From assembly GCA_015680685.1 (NCBI GenBank), contig MNCI01034266.1, forward strand, positions 590,261 through 654,260: a DNA stretch of 64,000 bases. The letters are read 5' to 3'. The notes under the pieces were generated by a model, which was not told the origin of the DNA, did not search any database, and saw nothing but the letters and a program-made list of their open reading frames with translations. Made by a program: the position numbers and the translations under genes. Below, one piece after another: positions 10,282-23,370 of this stretch (position 1 is its first letter; every line of letters starts with the position of its first letter). This DNA comes from Gnetum montanum (lineage: Eukaryota > Streptophyta > Gnetopsida > Gnetales > Gnetaceae).

Positions 10282-12590
10282 ATGTATTTACAACAATCTA
10301 CCAAGTTTCTCCTCACCTTCATTAGTAATGGTCCTAGCCAATAATTCATAAGGGTATATGATCCAAAAGATCCTGTTATTATCAAATGTGGGCAATCTTT
10401 AAGGGTTAGATGGAAAATTCATAAATTTTTAGTAATAAAAGAAGACCAATATAACTTCATTTACACCAAAGTATAGGTTGGCATGTTGATTCCACATTTG
10501 GAAGTAGAAGCAAAAAGGGAGTTCAAACTTATCCACTACAATGGTATAGAATACATCCCTTTCTCATAAGACCAAATACCTCTATCTAATATCTATGCAA
10601 GTATACTAGTCCAACTAATTAAGATGGGGGAAGAGGATGAAAAACATAGCTATAAGGGACAATAAGAAGAGGAGGATGAATTTAAGGTACAATCTAAGCC
10701 CAAAAACATCCTACGAGGATTATTCCAACAAGTAGTTGCAAGGCCACTAAGCCTTCCCCTCATGCCATTTTCTTCTCCATGGGCATGGTGCTATCATCTT
10801 TCACTTCCCCCTACCCTACCATAGTTTACCTCACACTAGTAATAGCCACACCTCAAATGCAATTGATGCTACAAACTATGATCCATAACCTATCTATGCC
10901 ATTTTCCACATGGTCTCAATCTATGCAACTATCAACTATGATTTTTACCACCACAAATCCATTAACTACCCATGTGTGGCTCACAATGGGATCCCAAGTG
11001 ACTCAAGGGTCACACACCCCCTTTATTCAATTTTTTCCTTAAGTACTGACAAAAACATCCTTTTCCTTGTTTGGCCCATAAGCCATAACCGTAATGCAAC
11101 CTCTTCCTTCTATCTTGTGACCCATAGAGAGACCACAAGCCTTACAATAAACACCACAACCATATGTATAGATCCTACAACCAATAGGGCCATCACAAGG
11201 CCTGGATCAAGCCTTCTAGATGATGTAGAACCTAACAAAGAAGTTGAAGATGCTTAAAGCCTCTACCTCATAAACTATAAAGATTATGGAATGCTACTAG
11301 GATGATCTCATAAGTCTTATAGTCTCATCCTTGAAACTTCCTCTTGGTGTCCCTATTCTTCAATTTAGAAAATATCATGGAGAAGGTGATCCTAATGCTC
11401 AGCTTATTACCTTTCAATCTAAATGCTTACACTTACAACCATGGCCTCATAGCATCATGAGGATTTTCCCTATGTCCTTGACTAGGAAAGTACTTAATTG
11501 GTATCATGCATTACCTAGGACATCCATATCTTCATTGGGGAACTTAGTTGTCCAATTTGTCAATCACTTCAAGTATAATGTAAAGCCTTAAATAACACTT
11601 GACCAACTCATGAAGGTCAAGCAGGGGTCCTTAGAACCTGTATAGAAGTCCATCTAACAATGGAATGAACTACTGAGTAAAATACCGTAGCCTATATTTG
11701 AAACCCACCTATTGGCCATATTCAAGGGGATAGTGAATGACTTTATCAAGTCCAAACTCTACTACCTTGATCTTCAGTCCCTTACCCAATCTTTCTCTTG
11801 AATAAAGAACATAGATGATTCTATAGAGGCTAGTCATGATTTGACCAACATAGCATACAAGAATGAACATGCATGGAGAGACAAAGAAAAGAGAAAACAA
11901 AGCAACATGGTCATAGAAACTATGAAAAAAGAAACAAAGACTGCATATTAGGGGCCAAAGGCCAATCCATCCAAGGTCTTCACTAACGACCACCATAACT
12001 GATCATCAATCTTTTAGGCCACTGCATTGACAATAACTAGATCCAACTTGAAAAGGAAGGATAGGTCCAAATACACTACATTTCCATTAAAACCATCGAA
12101 GTTGTTAGACCAAATTTTGAAAAGTGGTCATATTTAATACAAATAGATGTCTAAAGCTGTCTGTAAGAAGCATGATAGACTCTAAGATAGCCAAAGACCT
12201 CACTAGGATAATGAAAGGTGGCTAGCAACCACCTAAGTACTTCAAGTTATATTGCTTCTACCACTATCACCAGCTACCTAGTCATGATAGAGACTTTTGC
12301 CTTGCATTGAGTGATGACCTGTACATGATGACAAATAAGGAGGAGCTAGTCTTAGATGCTTCCAACCTAGTTCAACCACAAAATTAGTCAATGCAGGTCT
12401 ACAAAGATATATTAAATGGTTATGATAGTCCTTATGTTATTTCAACATTTGACATTCATGATGATTGGAAATCCTCACAAGAACCATTTGTGATCCAAGT
12501 ACCCCCTTGTGATGAAAGAACTTTTTTAGCCTTCATTAGCTCAAGATTCCCCTTTGTCATAAGCATACCATCATGAGTGCTTTTTAGGGA
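10282..12590 (+). pseudogene. Tat A gag (decayed)
   Basis: ATG 10282 is in frame with a region homologous to the Tat B gag N-terminus (KFLVIKEDQYNFIYTKV, FKLIHYNGIEYIPFS against SFEFTYCNGKEFVP). The capsid core at 11331-11591 reads PILQFRKYHGEGDPNAQL and VLNWYHALPRTSISSL, matching FMKYDGKGDPNAHL and ALDWYHVLPCSSIS in Tat B. A knuckle-like CFYHYHQLPSHDRDFC lies near 12250-12310. Between are proline/threonine-rich linkers. At least fifteen stops and some shifts are present. The protein would form the virus-like particle. The following 12591-13027 is a degenerate linker to PR. Confidence 0.75.
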
Positions 12591-13027
12591 CCCTTTTTTT
12601 TTAATCAAACTATCTTAGCCTAACATAACCCAATCGGTCATAGCCCAAACAACTACACAACAATCACCTGTGGTGGCCAATGCTACTACCTCTTTCTCAC
12701 AACCAATGGCTAACAACCAAAAAATTTTAATCAAACAAAGCAAGAAGTAGAAGAAAAATCCTCACAAGGGTACCAAATAGATGGAGGCATGAAAGAGTGC
12801 ACCTGCCAAATCCCACTTCCATTTTGGCTATACCCATGACCTCCTCTATCCAACCTACTCCAATCAATAGGCCATAGGAGGACACGAAAGCCCATAATTA
12901 GAACAATGATGAAAAGCCCGAAATACCACAAATTAAGGCTAAATTTTACATTTTGGGGTGCATGTAGGAAGTAAAGTATGATCAAGGACATAAGCCCATA
13001 ACCAATGATAAAAACTTTCTCAATGTA

Positions 13028-13884
13028 ATGGACCAAATCAGGAAATCCCTCAAGAAAAAGAATACAACCTTAAGCTTGTATGACCTAATCATGACTTCTA
13101 CCACTCATCGCAAGCCATTAGTCAAAATGTTGACTTTCATCCTAGTTAGTGAGGACATCCTCACTAATGAGAAATCCATCCATGCAGTGATGATTCATTC
13201 ATTACCAAGGAAGGAGAAGTCAACACCCTTAACATTTCATGATAACAAAGTCAAGGTTAATCCCTAGAATGGTGAAGTAAATATGGCTTCTTTATTCATA
13301 ACCACAGGTGCATGTTGATGATGCAACCATAACCAACATCATCCCATGTATCATCATTGAACACTTTGGTCTAACTAAGTATCAAATCCTTCAATGGATC
13401 AAGAGTTTCCATCAAAGGATCTATCTTCTTGGATTTTGTAATAGAAGAGTAGTTCCTAATAACTGCTAATTTCCTGGTGTTGGAGGAGACACTATGGTTC
13501 AACCATATCTTGGGAAGGCCTTGGTTGACTTAATTATGATTCGTGTCCTCTTCCATCTATTAAGAAATTCATCTTCCTTATGAGAGAGGTGAAATCATCA
13601 TTCATAGTGATAACATAGTACCCTTGACTATTAACAACATGAACATAGAGCAGGGGTCTAAAGTGGAGCTTCAAGAAGAATCTCTAAGCCATGACGTTCA
13701 ACACCCAAAAAGAGAGAAAGAACCAAAGAAAGACAATAATGATAATGATAAGCAACATGATGCATTATGGGATGAACTCCATTTTAGCATCATAAGTGAA
13801 GGGGATGGTGAATATAAGCTTGTGCAAAGTAGGCCTTACTCACTCCCTAATCTTGCAAAGATTAGGAAGAATATGCATAAGTGA
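13028..13884 (+). pseudogene. Tat A aspartic protease region
   Basis: Homologous to 53313-54122. A lead-in shared by both (SLYDLIMTSTTHRKPLVKM against SLYNLIMTSIPHYEALIHM) is followed by the active-site region VHVDDATITNIIP; Tat B has VHIDDGAATNFIP there. FLVLEETLWFNHILGRPWL near 13480-13530 is the second conserved loop. The tail EIHLPYERGEIIIHSD and EQGSKVE is also shared with Tat B. The last part (13624-13884) is open for 86 codons and strongly charged. Stops near 13267 and 13320 break the protease. In Tat elements this unit cuts the Gag-Pol precursor. Confidence 0.75.
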
Positions 13885-13889
13885 AGTTC

Positions 13890-16691
13890 ACCTTAACCTT
13901 CTCCATCCCATGCCTCTATGACTAGATGGCTTCCTCCAAATGATGAAGGATTTGGTGCTCTATCATGTTGACCTAATTAACATCCCAAGGATCAATGCTA
14001 GAGAGGATGTTAGTCCTATCTATAGTTGTCCAAGAAGGTGACTCCTAGGTAGCATCAGCTATAAAAGTATCACCTATAGTAGTGGTAATTTGAAGAGTAG
14101 GAACATGCTCCATTGTGAGAGCACTTTCAAAAAGCTAATAAGCACTCTCCACCTAGATCCCTTGTATGAACAAATCTCTCTTGTTTCTTTCAACCAACTC
14201 CTCCTTAAGCCACTAAAGGTAGGCCCCATGATTTTCCTTGTATTATTACTTGTGAGCCTTTTGTTTCTTACCCCACTCTGGGAGCCAAGTGTAATGATCT
14301 TTATAGTCCTCAACCTTCTAGGAGATAAGGACCATTTTCATATGTTGTTCTTCCATCATCTGTAGGACCACTACTTTGTCCTAAATGACTTGCCAATAGT
14401 GAGCCCACATGATCTCCCTAGTTTGCAACTTCCTTGAGTTAGTCACTTGGGCCTCCATAGAGGCCTTGTGGTCTCAGAGATCTCTAATGATTTCCTCCTA
14501 GCATTGAGTCTTCTCCCTCAAAGCCACAACTTCCTCCCATAATAATTCTTTGGACCTCTCTAAGTTCTATGAAGGTTTTGCACATGACACTACTAGATCA
14601 ATAGTAGTTTTGTACAACTTCAAGGGTACACTAGATACATCGAAGGAAAGCTTAGACAAGGAGTCAATCTTGATATCTTTGATGGGGTCCCACTCCACAA
14701 AAGACATTACACAAGCATAAAATACAACCATAAACATAATGCACAACCTAAGATAGTCAAAACACAAGTATAGCCTAAAACTGAAGCATAAAATAAAATC
14801 CTTTTCTCCCTTGGGTGCAAGTTGATGCAACTGATTAGCGATGTCCTTAGCCATCCCACATATGAACTCCACTTTGTCTGGAGTCTCTACCCATGGTTTC
14901 ACATGAAACTTAGGGATGTAAGCTTATGCTAAAACCAAAGATAAATAATGAGATAAAATGAAAGCATTGAGGCATGGGCATACCTAGTCCCTCCTCCTCT
15001 TCCTCCTCTAGGATGATGATGGGGGATGTACCTAGTACTACCTCATCAAAAAAGGTATCTAGATCATCTATACCTATGTCAGCAAATTCTTCAACCTTAG
15101 GTTGCTTTAGGAGTGCCTCCTCCACAAACATTTATTCCTCCTTTATGGTAGCTTTGGCTACCATGACATATCACTTGCCTACAGTCATGAAGCATGAAAA
15201 ACTAGTTAACATATGAAATCACAACATAGCAATAAAACATTAAAATAAATAAGCATACAGAAAACTTACCTTTGACTACCTATTGTGATGATGTAAGACT
15301 AAACTTGATCTTCTTTGTGGCAAGTTAGTTTGATGCTAGTGGTTCCTCCTTCATAGTCCTCTTGAGTTTCTCTCTAGCTATCCCTTTAGTTGTCTAACAT
15401 CTAGGACACTAGCAAAAAACATGAGAGGTTCATTATCATCAATGTTGTCAAGAGACTCGCATTGCCTAACATCGATATTCTTAGTGATGATGGATAATTT
15501 TGCATTCATCTCCTCTAGTGGGTTCTAGGCCTACACCATTGGATAAATGTGCTTTATGCAAGACCTAGAAAGTTGGCTTCAGTCTTGGGAAATCCATCAT
15601 CCATTCTTGTGCACCACTAGAAAATCCAAAAACCTCTTCAGATAACCCACAAAAAATACAAAGTGCATACGGATTATTGTAGAGGTGTTATCATAGAGTC
15701 TAAGGATCTCCTCCTAAAGCCCAGCAACCAAAGTAGCTGCCTAGTTAGATTTTGTGTCCTCGATTAGGACCTTCTTAAAGGTCCACCCCTACAACATGTT
15801 GATTACCATATTTTGTAATAATAGTTTGGGAAATGCACAATACCTGAATAAAAGATATGATTTCTTTGCATCAAGGTTCATGAAGCTATCCATGAAAATT
15901 ATAGAGTGGTCCATATTAGCATTGAGCCACTCCAAAAATTCTTCATGATGGCCAATTTCCCTTACTATTATGGTGGGAACCTTTGCCCCATTAGTAGGGA
16001 CACAAAAAAGTTCATGAAAGAGGCTTACACCAACATCCATATTTAGATGATGGTGCTAAAAAGACCAATATTTTCATTGAAGAATTCAATGACATGTAGC
16101 ATCTTCAAAGAAGGGATGGAAGGGACATATGCTATAAATACATCAAGCAAACCCACATGCTAGATGTTTGCTTGAACATACCTAGGCACCTATTTCCTTA
16201 GCCACTGTTGCATTGGATTCACCTCACAAAACTTTAGGATGAGGGAATCCTCATGGCGTGCTTCTAAAAGTGGTAAGGGAACATCAACAGAGGTAGAAGG
16301 TCATACAAAATAATAACCAAAGTTTATCATTGACATAAGTAAGTTTAATAATCAACCAAAGAAACAAAACACTTAAATTTATAGCCATGAAATAATACAA
16401 GCTATAGCCTTTATATTTACCTTTCATTACTTCTTCAGTGTGGAGGTCCCAAGCACAATGGTCTAGTCAATGGAGTTCTTAGAATCTACCCACCACTTGT
16501 GCAATGTTCCATCATCCTTGCACTTCTTGAATACAAGGTTGAACCTTGAGGTGTATGCATCAAAGTCCCTTCTTAACTATTGATACATAACAATTCTAAT
16601 CTGAGGGCTCTTGGTGAATTCATCCAATGTTGTTTGCACCACTACCAATATTTTATCATTGATGATCAAACCTTAATCATTAAACTTGTAC
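13890..16691 (-). pseudogene. antisense spliced gene in the PR-RT spacer of Tat A
   Basis: On the strand opposite to gag-pol I see exon-like frames bounded by splice signals: 16691-16421 (acceptor CATAG, donor AAAG/GTAAAT; includes GTLHKWWVDSKNS), 16263-15270 (acceptor CACTTTTAG, donor AAAG/GTAAGT; includes VGLLDVFIAYVPSIPS and HHEEFLEWLNANMDHS), 15178-14984 (acceptor ACTGTAG, donor CTAG/GTATGC; acidic, ends EEEEEEGLG), 14886-14801 (TPDKVEFICGMAKDIANQL) and about 14702-14567 (VEWDPIKDIKIDSLSKLS). The last two are homologous to consecutive exons of the + strand gene in Tat B at 51540-51870. A coiled-coil-like tail continues to about 14090. The family is unknown to me. Stops and a lost donor (GATTTT) show decay. 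Antisense ORFs have been reported in Tat elements. Confidence 0.55.
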
Positions 16692-16817
16692 CTATGAAAA
16701 GTTTCTAAAATCAATGAAGTTAGGGAAGATAATTAAGTTAAAACCATAAAAACATTACAATATCCATGCTTATTCTTATAGATGATACACAATGCTAGGT
16801 GAGTTCAAGAATAACAT

Positions 16818-17189
16818 GTGGGCTCTATGCACCACCATCAAAGTATTGTTAGCATTATCTTATCTATACTTTGGCATCATCCAAATCTTTGTGAGGTAAC
16901 GTGGACTGATGGCATTTGTCAAGCCTCCCACTATCCTAGGAGGTGGCTTGTAAAAATAAATTTGACAATTAAGCTAGATGCTCAAGGAAATAGTGTCTTC
17001 ACTATAACCCCTACCACATCTGTAGACAAGTGTGACCACAACATCACATTAAAGTTCTTTAAGATGTTGGAAAGGAATTTCCTTGCTCTAGGCCAGAACC
17101 ACAATGATAGCTTTCCCAAAGGCATAGCCAAAGATTATCTCTATTGGAAATTTGAAGCCAAGACCTACTCAAACATAGCCAAAGAATAG
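16818..17189 (+). other. open frame of 123 codons, unknown
   Basis: The frame is open from ATG 16818 to TAG 17187-17189 and includes KLDAQGNSVFTITPT and LKFFKMLERNFLALGQNH. The opposite strand in register gives a hydrophobic frame with few stops, so this may be the shadow of another exon of the antisense gene. I cannot decide which strand was coding. No family is recognised. Confidence 0.25.
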
Positions 17190-18589
17190 CTAAAAACCAT
17201 TCCATGTTCTTCAGAAAATTTCATGAACTTACATGAAATTTTAAAATCAGCATCAAAAACCTAACCACATGACCTTAGGAAAAACAACCATAACTTCATT
17301 GTTATTGATTCAAATTAAATATGATAACATCCATTGGAAAGCTTAGAAGAAGAGCTACAAATTCATATTATCAAATTCTAAATATGTGTCAATATTTTCT
17401 TAAGAAAAAATACAAAACTTTACTCGCTTTTTCTATGTAAAAAGCTAAAATGTTAAAACCCAACTTAACATAGCCATGGAAGCAGAGCCAAAACAACCAA
17501 AAGAATCAATACCCATTAGAAAGCACACCAAAATAGTGGGCTAGGATTTTTTTTTTTGAAATTTAATTTTTATGAATACTTTACCCTAGATCTAAAAAAA
17601 TGATCATACCCCAAAATTTTGGGAAAAAAAGCACAAAAGTAGAAGGATTGATATTAAAAATCAAATCTATTGAAGAAAGAACAAAAAAATAATAATGGAT
17701 CCATGTGGAAATAACCAAAATAAGTGTTTTTATTTTGAAAAAATTTCATTTTACCCCCTCTATTAGAGTAGATCAAAAAAAAAATAAAAATGGCACCACA
17801 TGTGCTAAGGAAAATGCAAGAAAACCATAGGAAATAGCTAAAAATGAAAGTAAGAATAGGTAGAACTGCCTACCTTGGAGTGGTGATGGATGAAGTATGA
17901 ATGAAAATAGGCTGTAACCTATAACAACTCCTTGGTACATTGTTCTACCTTCTAGATTATCAAATTCCATCTCTTTCTTCTATGTTGTTTTGGCATCATG
18001 GTAGGTTCAACTCTAAGAGTAATTTGGAATTAGGAGAAATAGGTGTTCTATGCTAGCTGTAGGAGATATGGAAGACTTCCATGCTAAATATTGGTGCTCA
18101 CTACGACAAAATCTCTAGTAGAGCTCTCCTCTAATGTGTAGTTTTCAAGAATGATAATTATGATTGAAAACTTGCAAAAATTCAACCATATAAACCACAT
18201 GTAAACCTAAATGCACACCTTGAAGCCTTAGTTGCTAATTTAGTGCATCATAACTCTAAGTGCACTAAAGTGCAAGGGGGGAAAAGCCTCTTCAATGCTA
18301 AGTTTGGATGGGAAAATACTTCACTTTTTAAAATTTTAAATTCTTTGATTATGGACCCCACCTTGCACCATCTCTTTTAACCAAAAACATTCACTAACAC
18401 TAAGCTTTTTTCCAATTTTAAAAATTAAAACCATATTTCAACCTTAACTCCCATCCATCCACACTAGGGATGTCATGACTAGCATAGATACATGCCTTCC
18501 ATTTAATAAAATCATTAAAATAAAACTATTTTTTCCTTTTTAATAACCAAAACTTATATGTTCCAACCCCAAGTTTTTGAAAGTGGGTG
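17190..18589. other. non-coding spacer upstream of the antisense gene
   Basis: AT-rich with long A runs (for example near 17540 and 17775). I found no supported ORF, LTR end or clear repeat. By position it would hold the promoter side of the antisense gene. Confidence 0.4.
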
Positions 18590-21560
18590 AGACATGAATG
18601 AAGCTAGACACCATGGCTTTCCATGTTGGGGAAATAGTGCCCAACATGAAAGAAAAGGGGTAACATCTATCACTATAGCTTAGTACCCATTTAGCCCGAT
18701 TTTGACCCTGAAGTAGGCCTTGCGTGACCTAGACACTCTCTGAGCATCTCCATCAACCCTAAAACCTCACCAAACCAAGTCAAAACTGGTTTAAATTAGT
18801 CAAAATCTTGGAATTTGATATTTCCACACTATGGAAGGATTTATCCATGCTAAGAATCTCATCCTCTACATGGATGAATGGGGGAAAATCAAAAGTGACC
18901 TAAATCAACTACCTAGTAGCTACTTTTCAAATTTTGGTGATCCTTAGACATTGTTGAAATCCTATGGGGCTTCCGAAAGCCCCAAAAGTGGTCAAATATG
19001 GAACAAAACTACCATCCCCCTCTCATCCATGATGGGTTCATATGCATAGTGAGGAAAAAAGTGGGAAGACTACATGAGACAATTAAAAGCCTCCAAACTA
19101 CTAAATCTTGACACCCAATACTGACCATTGACATCAGCAATCACAACGGCTAACATGCATGATCGATTGGCTATCAATGTAGCCTACATTTGACTTTCTT
19201 AGTTGAGGGATACATATTCCATGCTAAGCATCCTAGTATCAATAGGAATAGAAGGGGAAAAGGTAAAAAATTTCTATGAAACTAGAGTTCTGAAAGAAAT
19301 GTAACCCTTCTAGAAGCCACCAAACTTCTAGAAGTGATCTAAAATGATCCAAACTGCTTCCTCTTGGTTCTCCACATTGATGGAAAACCTATACATGATA
19401 AGCCTGCCATCCTAGGAATGGATGGAATGTGGAAAGCCTAAAAACCCTTTCATAGCCTTCAAAATGATCAAATTTTGACCTTAGACACTAATGGCCAATA
19501 CCAGTAAGCCTGTGGACACTCATGCATAGCCTAATTGGATCATAAAAGCTAGAAAGCCTTTACCCTAAATCTTTGAAGCTAAGAATTGAAGCCCTAGAAT
19601 GGAAAAAATGGGGTGGAGTCAAAACGTTCTTAATAACCCTTATAAAAACCAAATTTTGACATTAGGTATTAGTAGTTAATGCCACCAACCTTAGAAGCCT
19701 ACATGCATAGCTAGAAATGATGAAAAATGATAAAAATGAGGGTCCCTCAATTCTTCCACATTGATAGCCACCTCCTACACACTACTTAGTATGTAAAAAA
19801 GGGGAAAAGTTTTTGGGAACTCCAAAATAGCTTCCAAAGACTTTGAACGAACACCAAAAAGACCTGTGTGTGTCCTAGAACCTCATTTACACATCCTAAG
19901 ACCCTTAAACTTGATGAGATTGATCATAAGTAGCTAGTAATCATTTCCCCCTAACCTTTGACATTTAACATGAAAACCTATAATGGAAAAAGATGAGGAA
20001 CACCAAGAACCACTGAACAACTCTTGAAACAATCGAATTTTGATCCTAGGCATTGGTAATCGACACTAACAACCTCAAAGACCTATATGCATGACCAGAA
20101 ATAATGTAAAAAATCAAAAAGATCCTTCCCCCTAGTCTTCCACTCTAAGCATGCTATCCTTAGTGAGAAAAATAGGGAGAAGCTTAAAAATCATCTAGGA
20201 AGTCTTCAAATTGGCAAACTTGAGCTCAAACCTTAGTCCTCCACCCCAGCAAACTTGGAAGCACACATGCATACTTAATTAAGGTTAAAATGGGTTCAAA
20301 TTTAGGATTTATGGTTCTTCCACATTATGAATTTCTTTTTCCATACTAACCATAGTATCCCCAGCATGAAACATCAAGGGGGAACTTGTTTGAAGATCCT
20401 AAACACCTTAGGGTAACATCAAATGACATTACATTCATCCTAGGACCTTATCAGTAGCCACTGGAGCCTTCAAACTTTAACGAATTGATCCTAGATGGTC
20501 AAAACATGGTTTCCCCTAGTCTTTCACATGAAGCTCCCTAGCCCTAGCATGGAAAAGTTGGGAAAATCTTTAAAAACTACTTGAGTACTTGAAACTACCA
20601 AATTTTGACATGAAATATTAGCCTTGGGCCCTAATAACTATAGGAAGTTGACATGCATAGTTAATTATGGTTCAAATTGGTCTAGATCTAGGACTCTTGC
20701 TTCATCCATGCTAGAGGAGACCCTTTCCATGTTGGACAACATGGAAACAAAGGAATAAAGCTACTTCTCCACTTTTGGTGGCAAGATGACACTTCTAGAA
20801 GCCAAAGATCCATGTTGGAGAAGTCTAGGACCTCAGAGCTTCAAGAGTTTGCCTATTTGACTTCATTTAAACTCTCAAAACCCATTCCCCCCTTTCGTCC
20901 ATACTGGAGTAACTTCCTCAGCATGGAAATAGGGGGGGAAAACCTTAAGTACCCTTGAACGATCTCCAAATATGCTCAAAATTAGCTAGAAACTTGTAGA
21001 ACCAAGGTCTATAGCTCTAAGGGCCTAGAAACCTAGTTAAAGTGCTTCTAAACCACTTTAACTCACGAAAATAAGTGTTCCCCATTCTTCCAAACTAAGG
21101 ATACTATGCTCAATATGGAAAAAAAGGGAAAGTCATTTCAACATGTTTTGACACTTAAAATTAACTCAAACTACCTCAAAATGAAGTTAGAGGATGCATA
21201 ACTTCCAGATCTAGGTTATGTTTGCTTCTTTGATTCTATTTTAACTAAGGTTTTGGTTTCCCATGCAAAACCCCCTTTTCTTCCATGCTAACTAGCATGA
21301 AAAGAAGGGGGAAAGGCTTCAAAATCTACTTTTTGATCTTTACAAACCTCTGGAGTTCCTGATTTTGATGGATCTAGCCCTATGCTACCTTGGGAAAGTC
21401 CTAGAATTTTAATTTTGGACTTCTAACCATCCTAAAACCTATTTTCCTTAGTTTCTATTCTAAGGATCCCTAATTCCATGTTAAGTCTAGTGTGGAAGCT
21501 TCAAAACATTTGATTTTTGGGCCCAAGTAGCCCAGAAATAGCCCTAATTGACATCCAAAC
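18590..21560 (+). repeat. degenerate ~187-bp tandem array, about 15 units
   Basis: A recurring block of the form TTCCATGCTAAG...CTAGCATGGAAAA-GGGGGAAA is met near 18600, 18825, 19010, 19200, 19375, 19565, 19745, 19950, 20130, 20335, 20515, 20700, 20890, 21080, 21270 and 21450. The spacing is mostly 175-205 bp. Between blocks, CAAATTTTGAC-like and AGCCTACATGCATAG-like pieces also recur. Units are far diverged. Tandem arrays in non-coding parts of Tat/Ogre elements are known. No ORF is seen. Confidence 0.75.
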
Positions 21561-22210
21561 TCATCTAATAGATTAATAGCCTAATAGCCTTAAAGCATGG
21601 TCTACTAAGGTCAAACATTCGTAAAAACTAACTATTTTTAACATTTATGAGCTAAATGTTACCTTATATGGCCTATTTTGATTGATGTTTGCCTTATTAC
21701 ATAGTATTTTGGCTTATTTTTGGACTTGGGTTGCATTGTGCACCTTATTGACCTTTTATGCCCTTTATACAGCCTTATGTTTTCTTTATTTGCCTTGTTA
21801 TAGCTTTATTTACCTTTTTTGGCATTTGAATGGTATCAAAGAGTAGGATTTGACCTTCTTTGACCATCGTTTGACACCATGTGACCATGGCCTGCTAAGG
21901 CCTAAAATTGGCAACATAGTCCACCGAGACTCTTAACTAGAACCATGGCCCTATAAGGCCTAAAAATAGTGTAATTGTGGCCTTTGTTGACCATTTATAG
22001 TCTTATTTCTTATATCTCTTCTTGTTTAACATTTACTTGACCTTTGTTGGCCTTTATTTTTCTTTGTCAACTTGATCTTATCTTATTGATGATCTTGAAT
22101 GATCTTGTTTACAATAGATTTACTTGTATTTGCATAATTTTATAGCATGTTAGCATTATTTATTTACTTTTACCTTGGTTCCACTTAATTTTATTTTGGT
22201 TGACATGTAG
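21561..22210 (+). other. T-rich spacer with short repeats and a putative 3' splice site
   Basis: Around 21880-21980 the sequence repeats the box CCATGGCCTGCTAAGGCCTAA, as in the Tat 3' UTR. From about 22020 it is T-rich and ends ATTTTATTTTGGTTGACATGTAG, with AG at 22209-22210, directly before the RT frame. This looks like the 3' end of an Ogre-type intron lying between PR and RT. Tat B has TTATGTTGGTAG at the same place. Confidence 0.4.
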
Positions 22211-23370
22211 GATTAAAGTATGAGTACATGGGAGCAAATCTACTTGCCTTTGTGTCTACATGGACCTTAGGGTGATCTTGAATGGTGTATTGACCCTAAT
22301 TACCTAGATCTTGAGTTTGAGAGTCTGGTGGATCACATAGCCTCAATAGAGAAACCTTTAGAATGGCTTGAAAACCTAGTCAAAACCCTTGACTTAGAGT
22401 TAGGAAACATAACTGAAGACTCTCTCGTTGAGATTTCAGTTACAACATATAGTGGTGAGGAGAAAATCCTTAAACCAAGCTCGTCACTAGAACCTTAATA
22501 TGCTCAAGACATCATCAAGGTCTTACAAAGAAACGCTAAGTTCTTTGCCTAGTCATTTGAAGATATGCTAGGCCTAGACCCACATTTTGTCCAACATAAC
22601 ATCATACTAGACCCTAGAGTTAGACCAGTTAAGAAAAACATGTGCAAGATTAGATCTAATTTGTTCTTAGTAGTTCATGATGAAATCTCAAAGCTTTATC
22701 AAGCTTGTTTCATTAGGGCTATGGATTACACAAAATGGATGTTCAACATAGTGGTAGTTCCTAAGAAAATCAAGAGTATTTGTGTTTGCATTAATTTTCA
22801 AGACCTAAATAAAGAAACTATTAAATATGACTTTCCTTTACCTAGTATTGATCAACTTATCAATACTATAGCTAGACATGCCTTGCTAGATTCTCGAGAT
22901 AAAACCAAATTAGAATCAACCCACAACATCAACTTAGCATAACCTTCATGACCCCTTGGTGTACCTTGTTTTATACCATGATGTCCCTTGACCTTAAGAA
23001 TGCAAGTGCAACATACCATAGAGCCATGACCTATTTCTTTAGTGATTACATGCTAGGTTTGCTTAATGATTACGTAGATGACATAGTTGTTAAGTACAAG
23101 GTGATCAATGACCATGCTAATGGCCTAGATATTATGCTTAAACAATGCCTCAAGTTCAAGCTTAGACTCAATCCTAAGAAATGTGTCTTCAATATTAAGA
23201 TGGATAAGATTCTTGGCTTTGTAGTATTTGAAGTAGAAATATGTGTAGGTCCCAGTAAGGTTAAGGCCATATCTAAATTAGCAGTGCCTACCAACCTTAA
23301 GGAGCTTCAAAGATTACAAGGCAGAATGCAATTTATTCATAGGTTTATTACTAAGCTTGCAGATTAGTTA
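22211..23370 (+). pseudogene. Tat A reverse transcriptase
   Basis: After a degenerate N-terminal part (22211-22560) the frame reads ILDPRVRPVKKNM, FIRAMDYTKWMFNIVVVPK, CVCINFQDLNKETIKYDFPLPSIDQLI. After a shift near 22940 it continues MTPWCTLFYTMM, DLKNASATYHRAM, the catalytic NDYVDDIVVK (YVDD at 23071-23082), LNPKKCVFNIKMDKILGFVV and LQGRMQFIHRFITKLAD. Homology to 48860-50011 is high along its length. The catalytic Asp pair is kept. One shift and several stops prevent function. It is followed in frame by RNase H after TAG at 23365-23367. Confidence 0.88.

Noticed and set aside
15754-15948. + strand frames between 14000 and 16100 as genes
   Set aside because: They mirror the - strand exons, which have splice sites and homology to Tat B; the + frames have neither.
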